Shown here piece by piece: positions 56,501 to 63,596 of a DNA stretch of 64,000 nt (position 1 is its first letter; each line of letters begins with the position of its first letter). Below the pieces are notes generated by a model. It was not told the DNA's origin, searched no databases, and saw only the letters and a program-made list of their open reading frames with translations. Origin of the DNA: Amphiura filiformis (taxonomy: Eukaryota > Echinodermata > Ophiuroidea > Amphilepidida > Amphiuridae); NCBI RefSeq assembly GCF_039555335.1, contig NC_092631.1:12647701-12711700 (forward strand), in the 5' to 3' direction. Both the position numbers and the translations under genes were made by a program.

Positions 56501-59334
56501 AACCATTAGTTGTCAGGTAGTTAAACATAATATATGAGAAATATGTTAATATCAAAAATATTAAAAGCAATTAAACCATTAGTTGTCAGCTAGATAGACA
56601 TAAAATATACGAAAATGTTAATATTCCATGTCTACCAGCGTAAGATATGACAATATTAAGGGGTAGGGGACATACAAATCCCGAAAAACTGAAGTTTTGC
56701 TGATGAAAATGAATCAATTTTGGTATCAATATGTAGCTAATTGGTTGTTTTAACTTTCTAGTAATTATTTTAAAAGCAATTAAACCATTAGTTGTCAGGT
56801 AGATAGACATAAAATGTGAATAAAGGGTTAATTTCCATGTGTAGCAACATAAAATAATAACAATATTAAGGGGTAGGGGACATACAAATCACCAAAACTC
56901 ACGTTTTACTGATGAAAATGAATTCATTTTTTTGGTATCAATACCACTGCAGATCGATCAGTGGCGTAACTACGGGGGGAGCATGGGGCAACATACCTTA
57001 GGGGCGCCAAATTGACCAATTTAGCATCCAAGCGATGAAAGTCAAAATGTTTGCGCTACGGGCACCTAAACAGCGCCCTCACGAATTTCAGCCGACAATT
57101 TCGCCTCCTTACCAGTTCCGGCCTTGATATTATTCCGACAGCCTGTCGCTAATTCACAATCGATTTGAAACATTTTTGAATAGATTTTTAAAGTTGAGGT
57201 CCTACTCTGTTGTTCCCATAAAAACAAGCACGATTCACTTGAATTTAGTACCCACGAGAGGCTGATACATTTTGCTCAGGCGCTAGTTTTAACCGGAAGC
57301 GCTAATATAGCGCTAATAGCACGCTATAAGGTCTAGGTCATTTTAAGAATAGCACAATAGCGCTAATCGCACCCCTCCAAGTGTACAAGAATTCAAAAAT
57401 AACATTATTGCGATAATAACGCGCTATATGCCCCCTAAAGCCAAAACAATTTCCAGAGCACAATAGCACTAATAGCACGCTATAAGGCCTAACCATTTTA
57501 AGAATAGCCCCATAGCGCTAATAGCACACTATAAGGTCTAACCATAAGAATAGCACAGCAGCGCTAATAACACCCCTCCAAGTAATAGGAGAACTCAAAA
57601 ATAGCATAACCATGATAACTGCGCTAATTAACATTTAAAGCTATTTTTAATGTCCCTAATGGTTTTCTTCTAAGTCCTCAAAAAATAACACTGTCAATTG
57701 CACAAATAGCACACCCATGAAAATAGCGGTGCTATTTGTGCTAACATGTATATAAAGTAATGACAAAATTGCGCTAATTGCACGTGTAGGCCCGAGGAGA
57801 TAGTGTATGTTATCTGCGCAAGTCAGTTATAGCGCCTTTCTCAGTCCAGGGCAGGAACCATTTTTGCCGACAGAAATGTGACATTGTTGACCCAATTTTT
57901 CCGACCGAAAAAGCTCGAAAATACGACAGGGTAGGGGATGGGGTAAGGGGTAGAGGGGGGGAGGGGCGGGCGGTCACAAATAATTTCTCCTCGCTCATTT
58001 GTATTCGACAAATGGCTATAGGCCTAATTTAAGCCTGCAGAGCAAAATGCAACACTTCTCATGCATGATTATTTGTAGGACACATGGCAACAACAATGTC
58101 AACATCAACATAGCTCATACTAGGGAACACTGACCGAGAATAGGAATGCCAACGGAATTCGTATGCCTATTCTCGGACACCCCTGTTTCTATGGGAATTT
58201 ACATAAACACAACACCAATCATTTGCTAAGGTGTTATTTACGATGCAGATGGATCAACTTGTTAAAATTACAGCTTTAAAATGCATGTACAATTTCGCAT
58301 CACTGATTATATTACAATATCACCTTAAATGACGTCATTATTTTTTTGCCGATATTTCAGGTCACCATACAATCTCAAAATCTATCATTTGAGGTGAACT
58401 GTGCTGCCGTGATATTAAAAAGTCTCCAATACCTGCAGCACCGGTACGGCTAAATTATTCGTTCGGAAGACACGGCTGAAATTAAAGCAACGATCGTCAG
58501 CGGTTGTTCAATACGCTAACTGACCGAGAATAGGCGTGTGACCGAGAATAGGCGTATTGACCTATTGGATGTTTTTGGGCGCGAACTGGGAGGTCGATTG
58601 TTGATTCGCCACGCGTTTGTGCATTCACTGCTTATATTGGCAACACTGATTGAGATCGAGATGAGTTCAAATGAGGTTTTCTTACGAGGTCAAACAGATG
58701 TGAGGAAAGGACTAAACTGTGTTCATTCACGTGAACGTCTAGAGAGAAGCTAGGTTGATCTCCGTGTCAAAAAATGCCTGCCATTTTTCATTTGAAATTT
58801 CAAAACCCTATTTCGTCTTATTTTTAGGGCTCTTAATTTTTGATCACTTGCAATGAGTACATGAGACCCCAGTTACTCATTTATAAATACCATCCAAAAC
58901 CTAAGCGCCCATGGGAACTTGCATGCGCCGGGAACCATTTTAAGGGTAGGAAGCAATTTAACCGGAGCGCTTTCACCGGGTCAACCTGTGTCTTCAGGGT
59001 TTTAGGGTGTTTTGCAAAAGCATGGTGGTAATGTGGTGGTAATCTTCTTTGGTGATAAGGTGATTTAAACCAACCCACAACCTAGAGTTCCTCATATCAT
59101 ACGTCGAACACAAATAATCGTGATTACACCGTGATTACAAATATACCCCATAATGGTCAATAACAAAATCTACACACTGAATAAACTTGAAATTTAATTT
59201 TTATATTTTTACATCGTTATGTCCGCATTATTACTTACTTGGTACAGTTCATACATTCTACCGTCAACAACAAACAATGGTATAATATTTTTGTTATGAA
59301 GTTGAGCACTGATATGTCCAACAGATGGATAATC
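37466..59334 (-). CDS. Integrin beta gene, 3' twelve exons, short-tailed
   Basis: Twelve exons join without a frame break to 480 codons including stop: 59334-59239, 50967-50875, 50473-50292, 49307-49223, 48838-48696, 48288-48210, 47741-47657, 47419-47292, 46560-46465, 43072-42943, 39917-39801, 37672-37467. They encode the second half of the beta-I domain, the hybrid domain, four integrin EGF modules, the beta tail domain, a membrane helix and a short tail. The product would be a cell-surface beta subunit pairing with an alpha chain. All introns are GT-AG except after 39801, which shows GC. The tail keeps the juxtamembrane QERREYERFEKE region but stops before any NPxY. The 5' exons (signal peptide, PSI, MIDAS) lie beyond the right edge. 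The paralogue at 781-15198 is decayed, so this is the copy more likely to function. Confidence 0.9.
37792..38178. mobile_element. Foldback element with about 180-bp arms
   Basis: The outer ends CTCCGGCAATCACAACATTA and ATAATGTTATGATTGCCGGA are inverted. The arms continue through ACGAATC, AAATAAAACCA, ATAAAAACGAATAAA, CTCTCAACACxCGATATTCA and AAATTGTC with few mismatches, meeting in a 25-40-bp loop near 37985. It is non-coding and lies in the last intron of the minus-strand integrin gene. Confidence 0.85.
38440..39160 (+). pseudogene. Highly degenerate LINE reverse transcriptase remnant
   Basis: Scattered frames recall a reverse transcriptase in order: YADG followed by INLI at about 38440, QWGMKMNPFKGE at about 38539, SLVLPN at about 38764, then RFQKAAVMAWAYCQV and a PRLKRRTWYAE end. 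Several stops and shifts lie between. Similarity is weak and read by eye, so this is tentative. Confidence 0.4.
39161..39800. other. Last intron of minus integrin gene, no feature
   Basis: No exon or structured repeat is visible. On the minus strand this is the intron that follows exon 39917-39801 and begins with GCGAGT. Confidence 0.4.
39801..39917 (-). CDS. Integrin beta-tail exon (minus copy), GC donor
   Basis: The 117-bp exon after TTTTACACAG encodes LNGTDITRCEYRDEDDCTIL, then YTYVLQEDGSYTVLVQRTKG, ending AAAGG. The next bases are GCGAGT, not GT. The paralogous exon ends AAAGG followed by GTCAGT at the same place, and phase to the last exon is preserved only if the GC is used. GC-AG introns are a known minor class; failure to splice would add one Glu and then stop. 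Confidence 0.9.
39918..42942. other. Intron of minus integrin gene, no exon seen
   Basis: It contains a segment at about 40045-40105 conserved with 11100-11160 of the paralogue, a purine-rich tract (40815-41240), a TA run near 41327, and an unassigned plus-strand open frame at 41783-42085 (100 codons, no recognised domain). Confidence 0.45.
40815..41240. repeat. GGGAGGAGAGG purine-rich tract
   Basis: The plus strand carries long G/A runs such as GGGGGTAGGGAGGAGGAGAG and AGAGAGAT, broken by a mixed middle part. It is low-complexity; plus-strand frames over it are compositional. Confidence 0.7.
42943..43072 (-). CDS. Integrin beta-tail exon, first half (minus copy)
   Basis: The 130-bp exon between AAACAG and GTAAGT begins in phase 0 and carries out one base. 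It reads MCIGRCSSFQGCVLCKVFDK, then GPLTKDQCDMCMAPINCVDN. The CxxC..CV.C spacing fits the start of the integrin beta tail domain. It is the intact reference that reveals the 14-bp deletion in 7932-8047. Confidence 0.93.
43444..44676 (+). pseudogene. LINE endonuclease and N-terminal RT part
   Basis: The frame is in fact open from about 43321, upstream of the first ATG. Endonuclease landmarks are RGGGISVIL (43350s), LLSVYRPQPS, YAGDFNFHMD, GHILDLIIS and LPSDHYAVKC. The linker and fingers follow: PHAPWYDESLRNAKRKKR, CTLDPLPMSLFM, FPDTYKVARVKPLIK. The frame then breaks in an A-run at about 44648, apparently by one missing base; the missing first endonuclease strands reflect 5' truncation. Confidence 0.9.
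44673..45977 (+). pseudogene. LINE reverse transcriptase palm, thumb and C-terminus
   Basis: The frame starts in NFRPISNL, goes through LLDFSAAFDTIDHHVL (first catalytic Asp), CGVPQGSVAGPVIFTLYSAP, and MTYADDTQLHIS (catalytic YADD), then NLGVILDNKL, LDNCNSLLYGLPD, LQRIQNTAARLV, LHWLSIRQRIAFKI and REWNNLPQHVR. It stops at TGA 45975-45977 a few residues before the usual end, where an A-run again looks one base short. All polymerase catalytic residues are present. Confidence 0.92.
46465..46560 (-). CDS. Integrin beta exon: I-EGF4 (minus copy)
   Basis: The 96-bp phase-0 exon reads LICNGWGSCTCEGKCRCKDD, then SPFTGEKCEDCA. The acceptor is CTGTAG and the donor GTACGTAT. The LINE tail begins right at the end of this donor sequence. 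Length, phase and the donor octamer are the same as in 5629-5724. Confidence 0.93.
46780..46842. repeat. Hairpin, CCAGGGAAGTG arms
   Basis: TATAACCAGGGAAGTGGCAC and GTGTCACTTCCCTGGTATA are inverted with one mismatch, separated by about 7 bp. Phrases on both sides (AACCAGGGTATAACC) repeat. It is a short stem in the intron before the I-EGF4 exon. Confidence 0.7.
46843..47291. other. Intron of minus integrin gene, nothing seen
   Basis: This intron precedes the I-EGF4 exon on the minus strand. No structure is recognised apart from a chance open frame ending at 46997. Confidence 0.4.
47292..47419 (-). CDS. Integrin beta exon: I-EGF3
   Basis: The 128-bp exon runs from TTAACAG to GTAAAT. It reads KERGECFCDSRTLIKQCRCK, then PGYYGSACECISSTKYCETR. 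The pattern CxC...CxC..GYYG..C.C is that of integrin EGF modules. Two bases are carried in, none out. Confidence 0.92.
47657..47741 (-). CDS. Integrin beta exon: I-EGF2/3 boundary
   Basis: The 85-bp exon after ATACCAG reads RPGDAQIYGRYCECDNMCDD, then VFQGLPCG, ending with one base before GTAGGT. GRYCECDN is the usual joint where one EGF module closes and the next begins. Confidence 0.92.
48210..48288 (-). CDS. Integrin beta exon: I-EGF2
   Basis: The 79-bp exon after TTTTGCAG completes one codon and then reads PALNNPVVCQGRGYCMCGEC, then VCDKPM, before GTACGT. CQGRGxCxCGxCxC is the core of an integrin EGF module. Confidence 0.92.
48696..48838 (-). CDS. Integrin beta exon: I-EGF1
   Basis: The 143-bp exon after TTTGTAG reads VRDPSYCTNGNGTLTCGQCE, then CDEGRYGSQCECDGDS and on to LSNCI, with two bases carried out before GTATGC. 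CNGNGTxxCGxCxC..G..GxxCEC is the classic first integrin EGF module. Confidence 0.93.
49223..49307 (-). CDS. Integrin beta exon: hybrid domain end, EGF1 start
   Basis: The 85-bp exon after TGTACAG reads FTMRPFGIDESLTVTADVIC, then SCTCESNG, before GTAAGA. FTxRPxGxxExLxV followed by a CxC cluster is the conserved close of the hybrid domain. Confidence 0.92.
50292..50473 (-). CDS. Integrin beta exon: hybrid domain
   Basis: The 182-bp exon reads QIASNVNIVDTAPDNIAIYY, TSVCADQNEDSTPSRCKETG, VAEFDVEMLATDCSPNGEKQ. It has the position, length and Cys spacing (C..C..C) of the C-terminal half of the integrin hybrid domain. The acceptor (ACAACAG) is weak in pyrimidines and preceded within 40 bp by a (GAAA)n run on this strand. 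Confidence 0.9.
50507..50690. repeat. (CTTT)n microsatellite
   Basis: About 180 bp of CTTT units with a few TTCC, TTAC and poly-T interruptions at the right end. Minus-strand frames of Lys/Arg/Glu and plus-strand frames of Leu/Phe/Ser here are repeat by-products. It sits 34 bp upstream of the hybrid exon acceptor. Confidence 0.97.
50875..50967 (-). CDS. Integrin beta exon: beta-I domain end
   Basis: The 93-bp phase-0 exon after TTTCTTTCAG reads NLSQLFKGGRVGRLSVDSAN, then VIDLLTHILYN, before GTAAGT. It corresponds to the final helix of the beta-I domain (xLTxLIPGxxVGxLxxDSxNVxxLI pattern). Confidence 0.92.
50968..52895. other. Large intron of minus integrin gene, left part
   Basis: No exon is present. 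The motif CCTATTCTCGGT(C/T)AC occurs at 51842, 52602, 52620 (shorter form) and 52651, and its reverse complement recurs near 58140 and 58525-58550 (separate entry). Confidence 0.45.
52925..53580. repeat. CCCCTTTTCGAATTT minisatellite, expanded arm
   Basis: Alternating units of 15-19 bp, CCCCCTTTTCGAATTT and CCCCTTTTCATATAGTTT (variants CAAATAGTT and CGACTTT), about 37 in all. Open frames of both strands over this tract simply translate the repeat. Confidence 0.95.
53674..54783. other. Core of the minisatellite-armed element
   Basis: There is no transposase, exon or RNA gene. Short unremarkable frames occur on both strands. The core is AT-rich like the flanking intron. Confidence 0.45.
54804..55050. 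repeat. GGGGGAAAGTCGAAAA minisatellite, short arm
   Basis: About 13 units alternate GGGGGAAAGTCGAAAA and GGGGGAAACTATTTGAAAA, the reverse complement of the left-arm units, with one GGGGTAAGTC variant. Confidence 0.95.
55190..56945. repeat. Degenerate tandem array of 150-280-bp units
   Basis: About eight units share TTAAGGGGTAGGGGACATAC, then AAATCACCAAAACTCA, GATGAAAATGAATTCATTTT, ATATGTAGCTAATTGATTGT, TTTCTAG(T/C)ATTATTTTAAAA and GTTGTCAGGTAGATAGACAT. Unit starts fall near 55219, 55860, 56227, 56377, 56655 and 56865; spacing varies through internal deletions and an unrelated insertion at about 55330-55750. Confidence 0.8.
55590..55665. repeat. G-rich tract, possible quadruplex
   Basis: Runs GGGG, GGGGGGG, GGG, GGGGG, GGGGG, GGG, GGG and GGGG occur within 75 bp on the plus strand. 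The pattern meets the usual G3+N1-7 rule for a quadruplex several times over. Confidence 0.7.
56955..57030. repeat. Dispersed repeat, CAGTGGCGTAACTACGGGGG
   Basis: The start resembles 15228-15245 and continues with GGGGCGCCAAATTGACC. It is possibly one end of a hAT-like element; the other end was not located. Confidence 0.45.
57290..57790. repeat. GCGCTAATAGCAC short-repeat cluster
   Basis: At least eight imperfect copies of (A)GCGCTAATAGCAC with the linkers GCTATAAGG(T/C)CTA and TTTTAAGAATAGC recur. Spacing is irregular, suggesting decayed higher-order tandem units of about 110-140 bp. Confidence 0.7.
57791..59238. other. Intron of minus integrin gene, no exon found
   Basis: There is a G-rich run at about 57928-57972. 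The open frame at 58538-58753 has no recognised domain. The stretch ends at the donor of the exon at 59239. Confidence 0.4.
59239..59334 (-). CDS. Integrin beta exon: beta-I domain, DYPSVGH strand
   Basis: The 96-bp phase-0 exon after TATCCGCAG reads DYPSVGHISAQLHNKNIIPL, then FVVDGRMYELYQ, before GTAAGT. DYPSVGxLxxxLxxxNIxPIFAV is among the most conserved integrin beta-I stretches. It is the most upstream exon of this gene inside the window. Confidence 0.94.
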
Positions 59335-59476
59335 CTGCGGATAGAATGAATAAGTGCATGATAAAGATGTTGTATACTTTAAACCATTGTCGTCAAAAAC
59401 AATGAGATCTTACCCAATACTGATTAAGGTATTTTACCACTAAAAAACTTTTTCTTATATTTTACACCTTATCTGG

Positions 59477-61040
59477 AATGAGCGCAGGGAGGTAAATTGC
59501 CCCCCCCCCAGTAAATTATTTTGCCCACCCAGTAAATTCAACTTGCCCATTGCCCAAAAGTGCCCACCCAGTAAATTATTTTGCCCACAAAAAATTGGGC
59601 ACCATATAATAATTATCATAAAACTAGTACCATGGTGCATCTCTTGCTCAACTTGCATTTTGAAAGTGTTGTTGAATGAAAGTGATGATCTTTTCTAAAC
59701 ATATGCCAATTTATTTATTTACAACTGTTTACAGTTTCGGAGAAGGAATGAATAGCACACAGTACACAATGGTATAGGAAGCTAAAACTTAATATTATTT
59801 TGAGCAATTTCCACACAAACCTGAACGAATTCATTGAGTCCATAAATTGGGATTCTTGAATGAGGCGTATATTTGAATAAATTTGAAGCATTATTTGAAA
59901 CTTAATCCAGATATACATTGCTCTGTTCAAGTCTTTGAGCATGCACGAATAGGTAATGGTACTAATGATTATTATGAAAATAATTTCCTACAATCAATCT
60001 AAACTTTAAATGTTGAAAGAATACATATTTTTTGTTCACTTTTTACACCTTTCGACTGTGATTCTACATGGGTCTTTATTATTTTGTGCAACATTGTGGC
60101 CTATGTTGTTATTTACTTTGATATAAATAATTGGCAAAATAAACATTTATAGTTGGGAAATAGGTCATATAGCCAAATTCTAGAAAATTCATTTACCGGC
60201 TTGGGTGAAAAATACCGGGGAAAACCAACATACCGCAGAGATGAAACTTAAGTCCACTCAAAAACCCTGAAACTTTGTGAAAAACACCTGAAATAATGTA
60301 TACAGAAGTCCCAAAATGGGCAACTGAAGATAATTTAAAAGTGCGGAAATTTTGACTTTATAAATGAACAAATTTAGGCAAAAGAAGGAAAAGTGGCATC
60401 TCTGATACCGGAAATTACTAGTAAATACCTGGTCAAATACTGGTTTGGCAATATTTTATATTTTGGAAATATAGTTTTGTTCGTGTTTGTACAGATTTTC
60501 ATAATTTCTTATCAAATAATTTCAACACATTTTAAAAAATGCCACTCATCCAAAACAGGTACATGTATAATTAAATTGATATTTGTGAGTGATGGGTGTC
60601 TGTGACAAGAAGTCATACAGTAAAAGCATTATTTCACTATAATCATGATAATAGCAAATAAAAGTATTACCGTTAATCCCATAATTTTACTGGGTTTTTT
60701 TCTATAGGAGTAGCCTAATGGTGAGTGATAATTAGTATAAGATTTTATAATATCCAAAGTGAAATATTTACGGTAGGCCCATAATATATTTTTTTGAAAG
60801 TTGCTACATGAATATGCTAATATCGGCATACGATGTATTTAGGGGGATGGTAAAGTCCACTTTTTACATCAAAGTCGAATTCTACGCAAAAACAGGTCTA
60901 CATATATGCGAAAATCCAAACGCCTGGATGCAATTACTTACCGCTGCCCACCCAGTAAATTATTTCCCCTAATTTGAGGGCAAAAATAAATTAAATTGCC
61001 CACCCAGTAAATTATCCTTATTTACCTCCCTGAATGAGCG
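59477..61040. mobile_element. hAT-like non-autonomous element with 8-bp TSD
   Basis: The element proper is 59485-61032. Its 13-bp terminal inverted repeats CAGGGAGGTAAAT and ATTTACCTCCCTG are perfect and flanked by direct repeats AATGAGCG (59477-59484 and 61033-61040). Eight-base duplications and CA..TG ends are hallmarks of the hAT superfamily. Subterminal GCCCACCCAGTAAATTATTT is repeated near both ends. The 1548-bp interior shows no transposase, so movement would need an enzyme from elsewhere. It interrupts a foldback element that continues at 61041. Confidence 0.88.
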
Positions 61041-61775
61041 TTTTGAGCATTTTGACAGTATTTTTTGTGGGACATAATGGGTCTGAATACGAAGAATGTG
61101 TTTCTGATATCAAATAATTTTCATTTTTTGAAATTCACGATATAATACAAATTTTATGACAAATTATTAAAATTATTAATTTTTGATATTTTATAAATCT
61201 AATGATATATTCTAAAGTGTATGTAGCTGGGAGGAAAAGCCGACGATCAATTGAAAATTTTGACCTTTCATATTGAAGATTTTTTTCCCAAAAGACCTAA
61301 AATTTTTTTTGTGTGAAAAAAATCCATATCTTCAATACGAAAGGTCAAAATTTTCAATTGATCGTTGGCTTTTCATCCCACTTACATACACTCTAAGTAT
61401 AAATCGTCAGATTTATAACGTTTACTTCGAGTACTGTTAAACATCAAAAATATCAATTTTTAATCATTTGCTATAAAATGTGTATTAAACTTGTTTTCAG
61501 ATTTCCTTTTACAAATTAAGCGTACTGCAAGCCGTCCAGCGGGTATTATTTGCACAAGGTCCAATGCACACGCTTGACGTCGCGCGCGTATACGCGATGG
61601 TTAAGCCGTCAAAGGAAATCTGAATACAACTTTACATTGCGAATTTCAAAAAATCATAATTATTTGATATCAGAAGGACATTCTTCGTATTCAGAATGCA
61701 ATTCGATATGTCTAATGTGCTCTAATGTCCCACAATAAATACTGTTCAAACGTTCATACCCCACCCCTTAAGGTT
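61041..61775. mobile_element. Foldback element interrupted by the hAT copy
   Basis: The left arm resumes at 61041 (CAGTATTTTTTGTGGGACAT, GAATACGAAGAATGTG, GATATCAAATAATT) and is mirrored at 61620-61760 (AATTATTTGATATCAGAAGG, CATTCTTCGTATTC, ATGTCCCACAATAAATACTG). Within it a second palindrome is centred at about 61300 (TCAATTGAAAATTTTGACCT on the left, AGGTCAAAATTTTCAATTGA on the right). Removing the hAT insert extends the left arm outward to about 59465. No protein is encoded. Confidence 0.8.
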
Positions 61776-61934
61776 TATCTTCAGGCATAATATGAAATTA
61801 TTTTAAAAATTATACGCAAAAAAGTAATTTGTGCATAAATTATGCAAATTGGGTAGGGAATATAGCCGCCAATGGCGACCATTTTGAATATTTTAAGAAC
61901 ACTCTCCTGACCTAAGGTGCTTCAAACCTTAAAT

Positions 61935-62310
61935 TGGAACACTTTTGAGTATACGTTTATGTGCTTTTCACAAAATAATTCATGGTGGATTTGAGCTTGA
62001 ATTGAATAAATACACCACCAAGAAAGTTGACAGACCAAGACGGACGCACAATCAACAATACCAGAGCAACTCTAGTTTCATCACAACAAGCCAGTTCGCT
62101 ACATCATTTTTCCCCCTTACAATTTCGTCTTGGAACCAATCGACTGTAGACATCAAACAACTGAACCCTTTATTAAAACAAGCTATTTCAGAAGTGGACC
62201 AGACCTCAACGACGACGACCAGAAGTAAACATTAGCGTCCCACACTCTCGTCAGCCCTGTGTTACATTTCCACGAGGAGGTCTACGGGGAGAATTTCTAC
62301 AAGGTACAAG
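61935..62310 (+). pseudogene. LINE ORF C-terminal fragment
   Basis: The frame 61945-62235 reads FHKIIHGGFELELNKYTTKK, RPRRTHNQQYQ, TSQFATSFFPLTISSWNQST, then a stop. The RxHNxQY...SFFPxTIxxWN pattern is the C-terminal end of jockey/CR1-type LINE proteins. A tail-like GGTACAAGGTACC follows near 62305. It is 5'-truncated; the element is dead. Confidence 0.75.
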
Positions 62311-62745
62311 GTACCTAACCATTTCACCTATTATCACGAAAATATGTGTGAAATACATGAGTCGCCTTGTACCTTTAAATTTAGAATTTTACATTAGTCC
62401 AAATATTTTCATTTAGAACCACATGAAGACATAGCAGGGAACATTTTGAAAGTTGTATTGGTTCTTATAGCCCACTGGTACTTAAATATAAGAAGTCGAT
62501 TGGAAAAATCATACTTGAATGTACTGTAAATATGCAATAAACTATCTTCTAACTGTTGATAAAGAACTTCAATTGTTGATAAAGAACTTCAATTTTGACC
62601 AAATTGAAGTAACTTACTCATATTATTTGGCGAATTTAAATTTAAAATCTATGTAAATAGTGCCCTCAATTTGCATACAATATACAATTTATATAATAAA
62701 AATTACCACAAAAAGCATAAAAGGATGAATAATTTGATATAATAT
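62311..62745. other. AT-rich sequence, nothing recognised
   Basis: It contains one 20-bp tandem duplication (TTGTTGATAAAGAACTTCAA, twice at about 62552-62593). No gene is seen. Confidence 0.4.
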
Positions 62746-62872
62746 GGTTATGATCAGTAAAGGGAATTTGATATATCTGGGCATCCTTGATCATCTGTAT
62801 ATAATCAGAAAAGTGGATTTGATGTATCTGGGCATCATTGATCATCTGGATATGATCAGTAAAGAGAATTTG
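62746..62872. repeat. Tandem repeat, about 56-bp unit, 2.3 copies
   Basis: Units read ATGATCAGTAAAGxGAATTTG, then AT(A/G)TATCTGGGCATC and TTGATCATCTG. The third copy is cut off by the tRNA-derived sequence at 62873. Confidence 0.85.
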
Positions 62873-63026
62873 ACCGGCGTGGTGGCCTAGTGGTTAGAGT
62901 GTCCGCCTCACGTTCGGGAGGTCGTGGGTTCGAATCCCGGCCGGGCCATACCAAAGGCTTTAAAAATGGTACCTAGTGCCTTCTTGCCAGGCGTTCGGCA
63001 TTGAAAGAATGGAGTAGGGAAAGTTA
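62873..63026 (+). mobile_element. tRNA-Val-like SINE
   Basis: The 5' part (62873-62948) is a tRNA-like head: A box TGGCCTAGTGGTTAGAG, anticodon-loop-like CTCACGT (CAC), B box GGGTTCGAATCCC, then GCCGGGCCA. The acceptor 5' strand pairs only partly. A non-tRNA body follows: ATACCAAAGGCTTTAAAAAT, GGTACCTAGTGCC, CTTGCCAGGCGTTCGGCATT. The body ends where an inverted-repeat element starts. It resembles a widespread animal SINE layout; the superfamily (possibly MetaSINE) is a guess from memory. Confidence 0.7.
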
Positions 63027-63596
63027 CCCAGCAAACACAAAACGTTTTCGACATCATTCGCAAAAGGTTATCAGAAAACGTTTAAATGTCGGGTTATATA
63101 AAGGGCATATTGAGAGTATAAAACGTTTTAATAACCTTAAAAAACATTTTTTGATAATCCACTGCTCAGCAAACAAAAATGTCTTACAGAAAACGTTTAA
63201 TTGTCGGGTTATATAAAGGGTATAAAAACGTTTTAATAACATTCCAAAAACATTCTTTAAAACTTGATACAAAACATTCTAAACAGAATGTTATTTTGGG
63301 GTTGAAAAAATATTTTGCGAAAAATGTTTGCCCAAAATATTTTCAATAACGTTTTAAAAACGTTTTCATGACCTTTGTATAACCCGACATTTAAATGTTA
63401 TTAAAAGGTTTTGAAAAAAACATTTTAAGAATATTTCTGTGTTTGCTGGGTTCAAACATTTTAACATAATGTTATTTAAGTATTGACACAATATTTGGGG
63501 AAAATGTTTGTAAAAATAGTTTACAATAACATTTTTTGAAAACATTTAAAAATATTGTTGTAGTGTGTTTTCATACAAAACGTTTTAAAACGTTAT
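63027..63596. mobile_element. CCCAGCAAACAC inverted-repeat element, copy C, truncated
   Basis: It starts CCCAGCAAACACAAAACG and follows copy B closely (shared phrases GGTTATATAAAGGGTATAA, AATGTTTGCCCAAAATATT, GTGTTTGCTGGGTTCAAA). It stops near 63596, about 130 bp before the expected right end, where Penelope-like sequence takes over. Relative to copy B it has an extra block at 63110-63200. Confidence 0.85.

Larger units (their letters stand above)
51840..58555. repeat. Widely spaced inverted CCTATTCTCGGTCAC motifs
   Basis: The left cluster (51842, 52602, 52651) has CCTATTCTCGGT and the right cluster (58130-58180, 58525-58550) has mainly ACCGAGAATAGG. The outermost pair, ACGCCTATTCTCGGTTAC and GACCGAGAATAGGCGT, is inverted about 6.7 kb apart. 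This could be two ends of a larger, old element into which others inserted, or simply scattered copies of a repeat. Confidence 0.35.
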
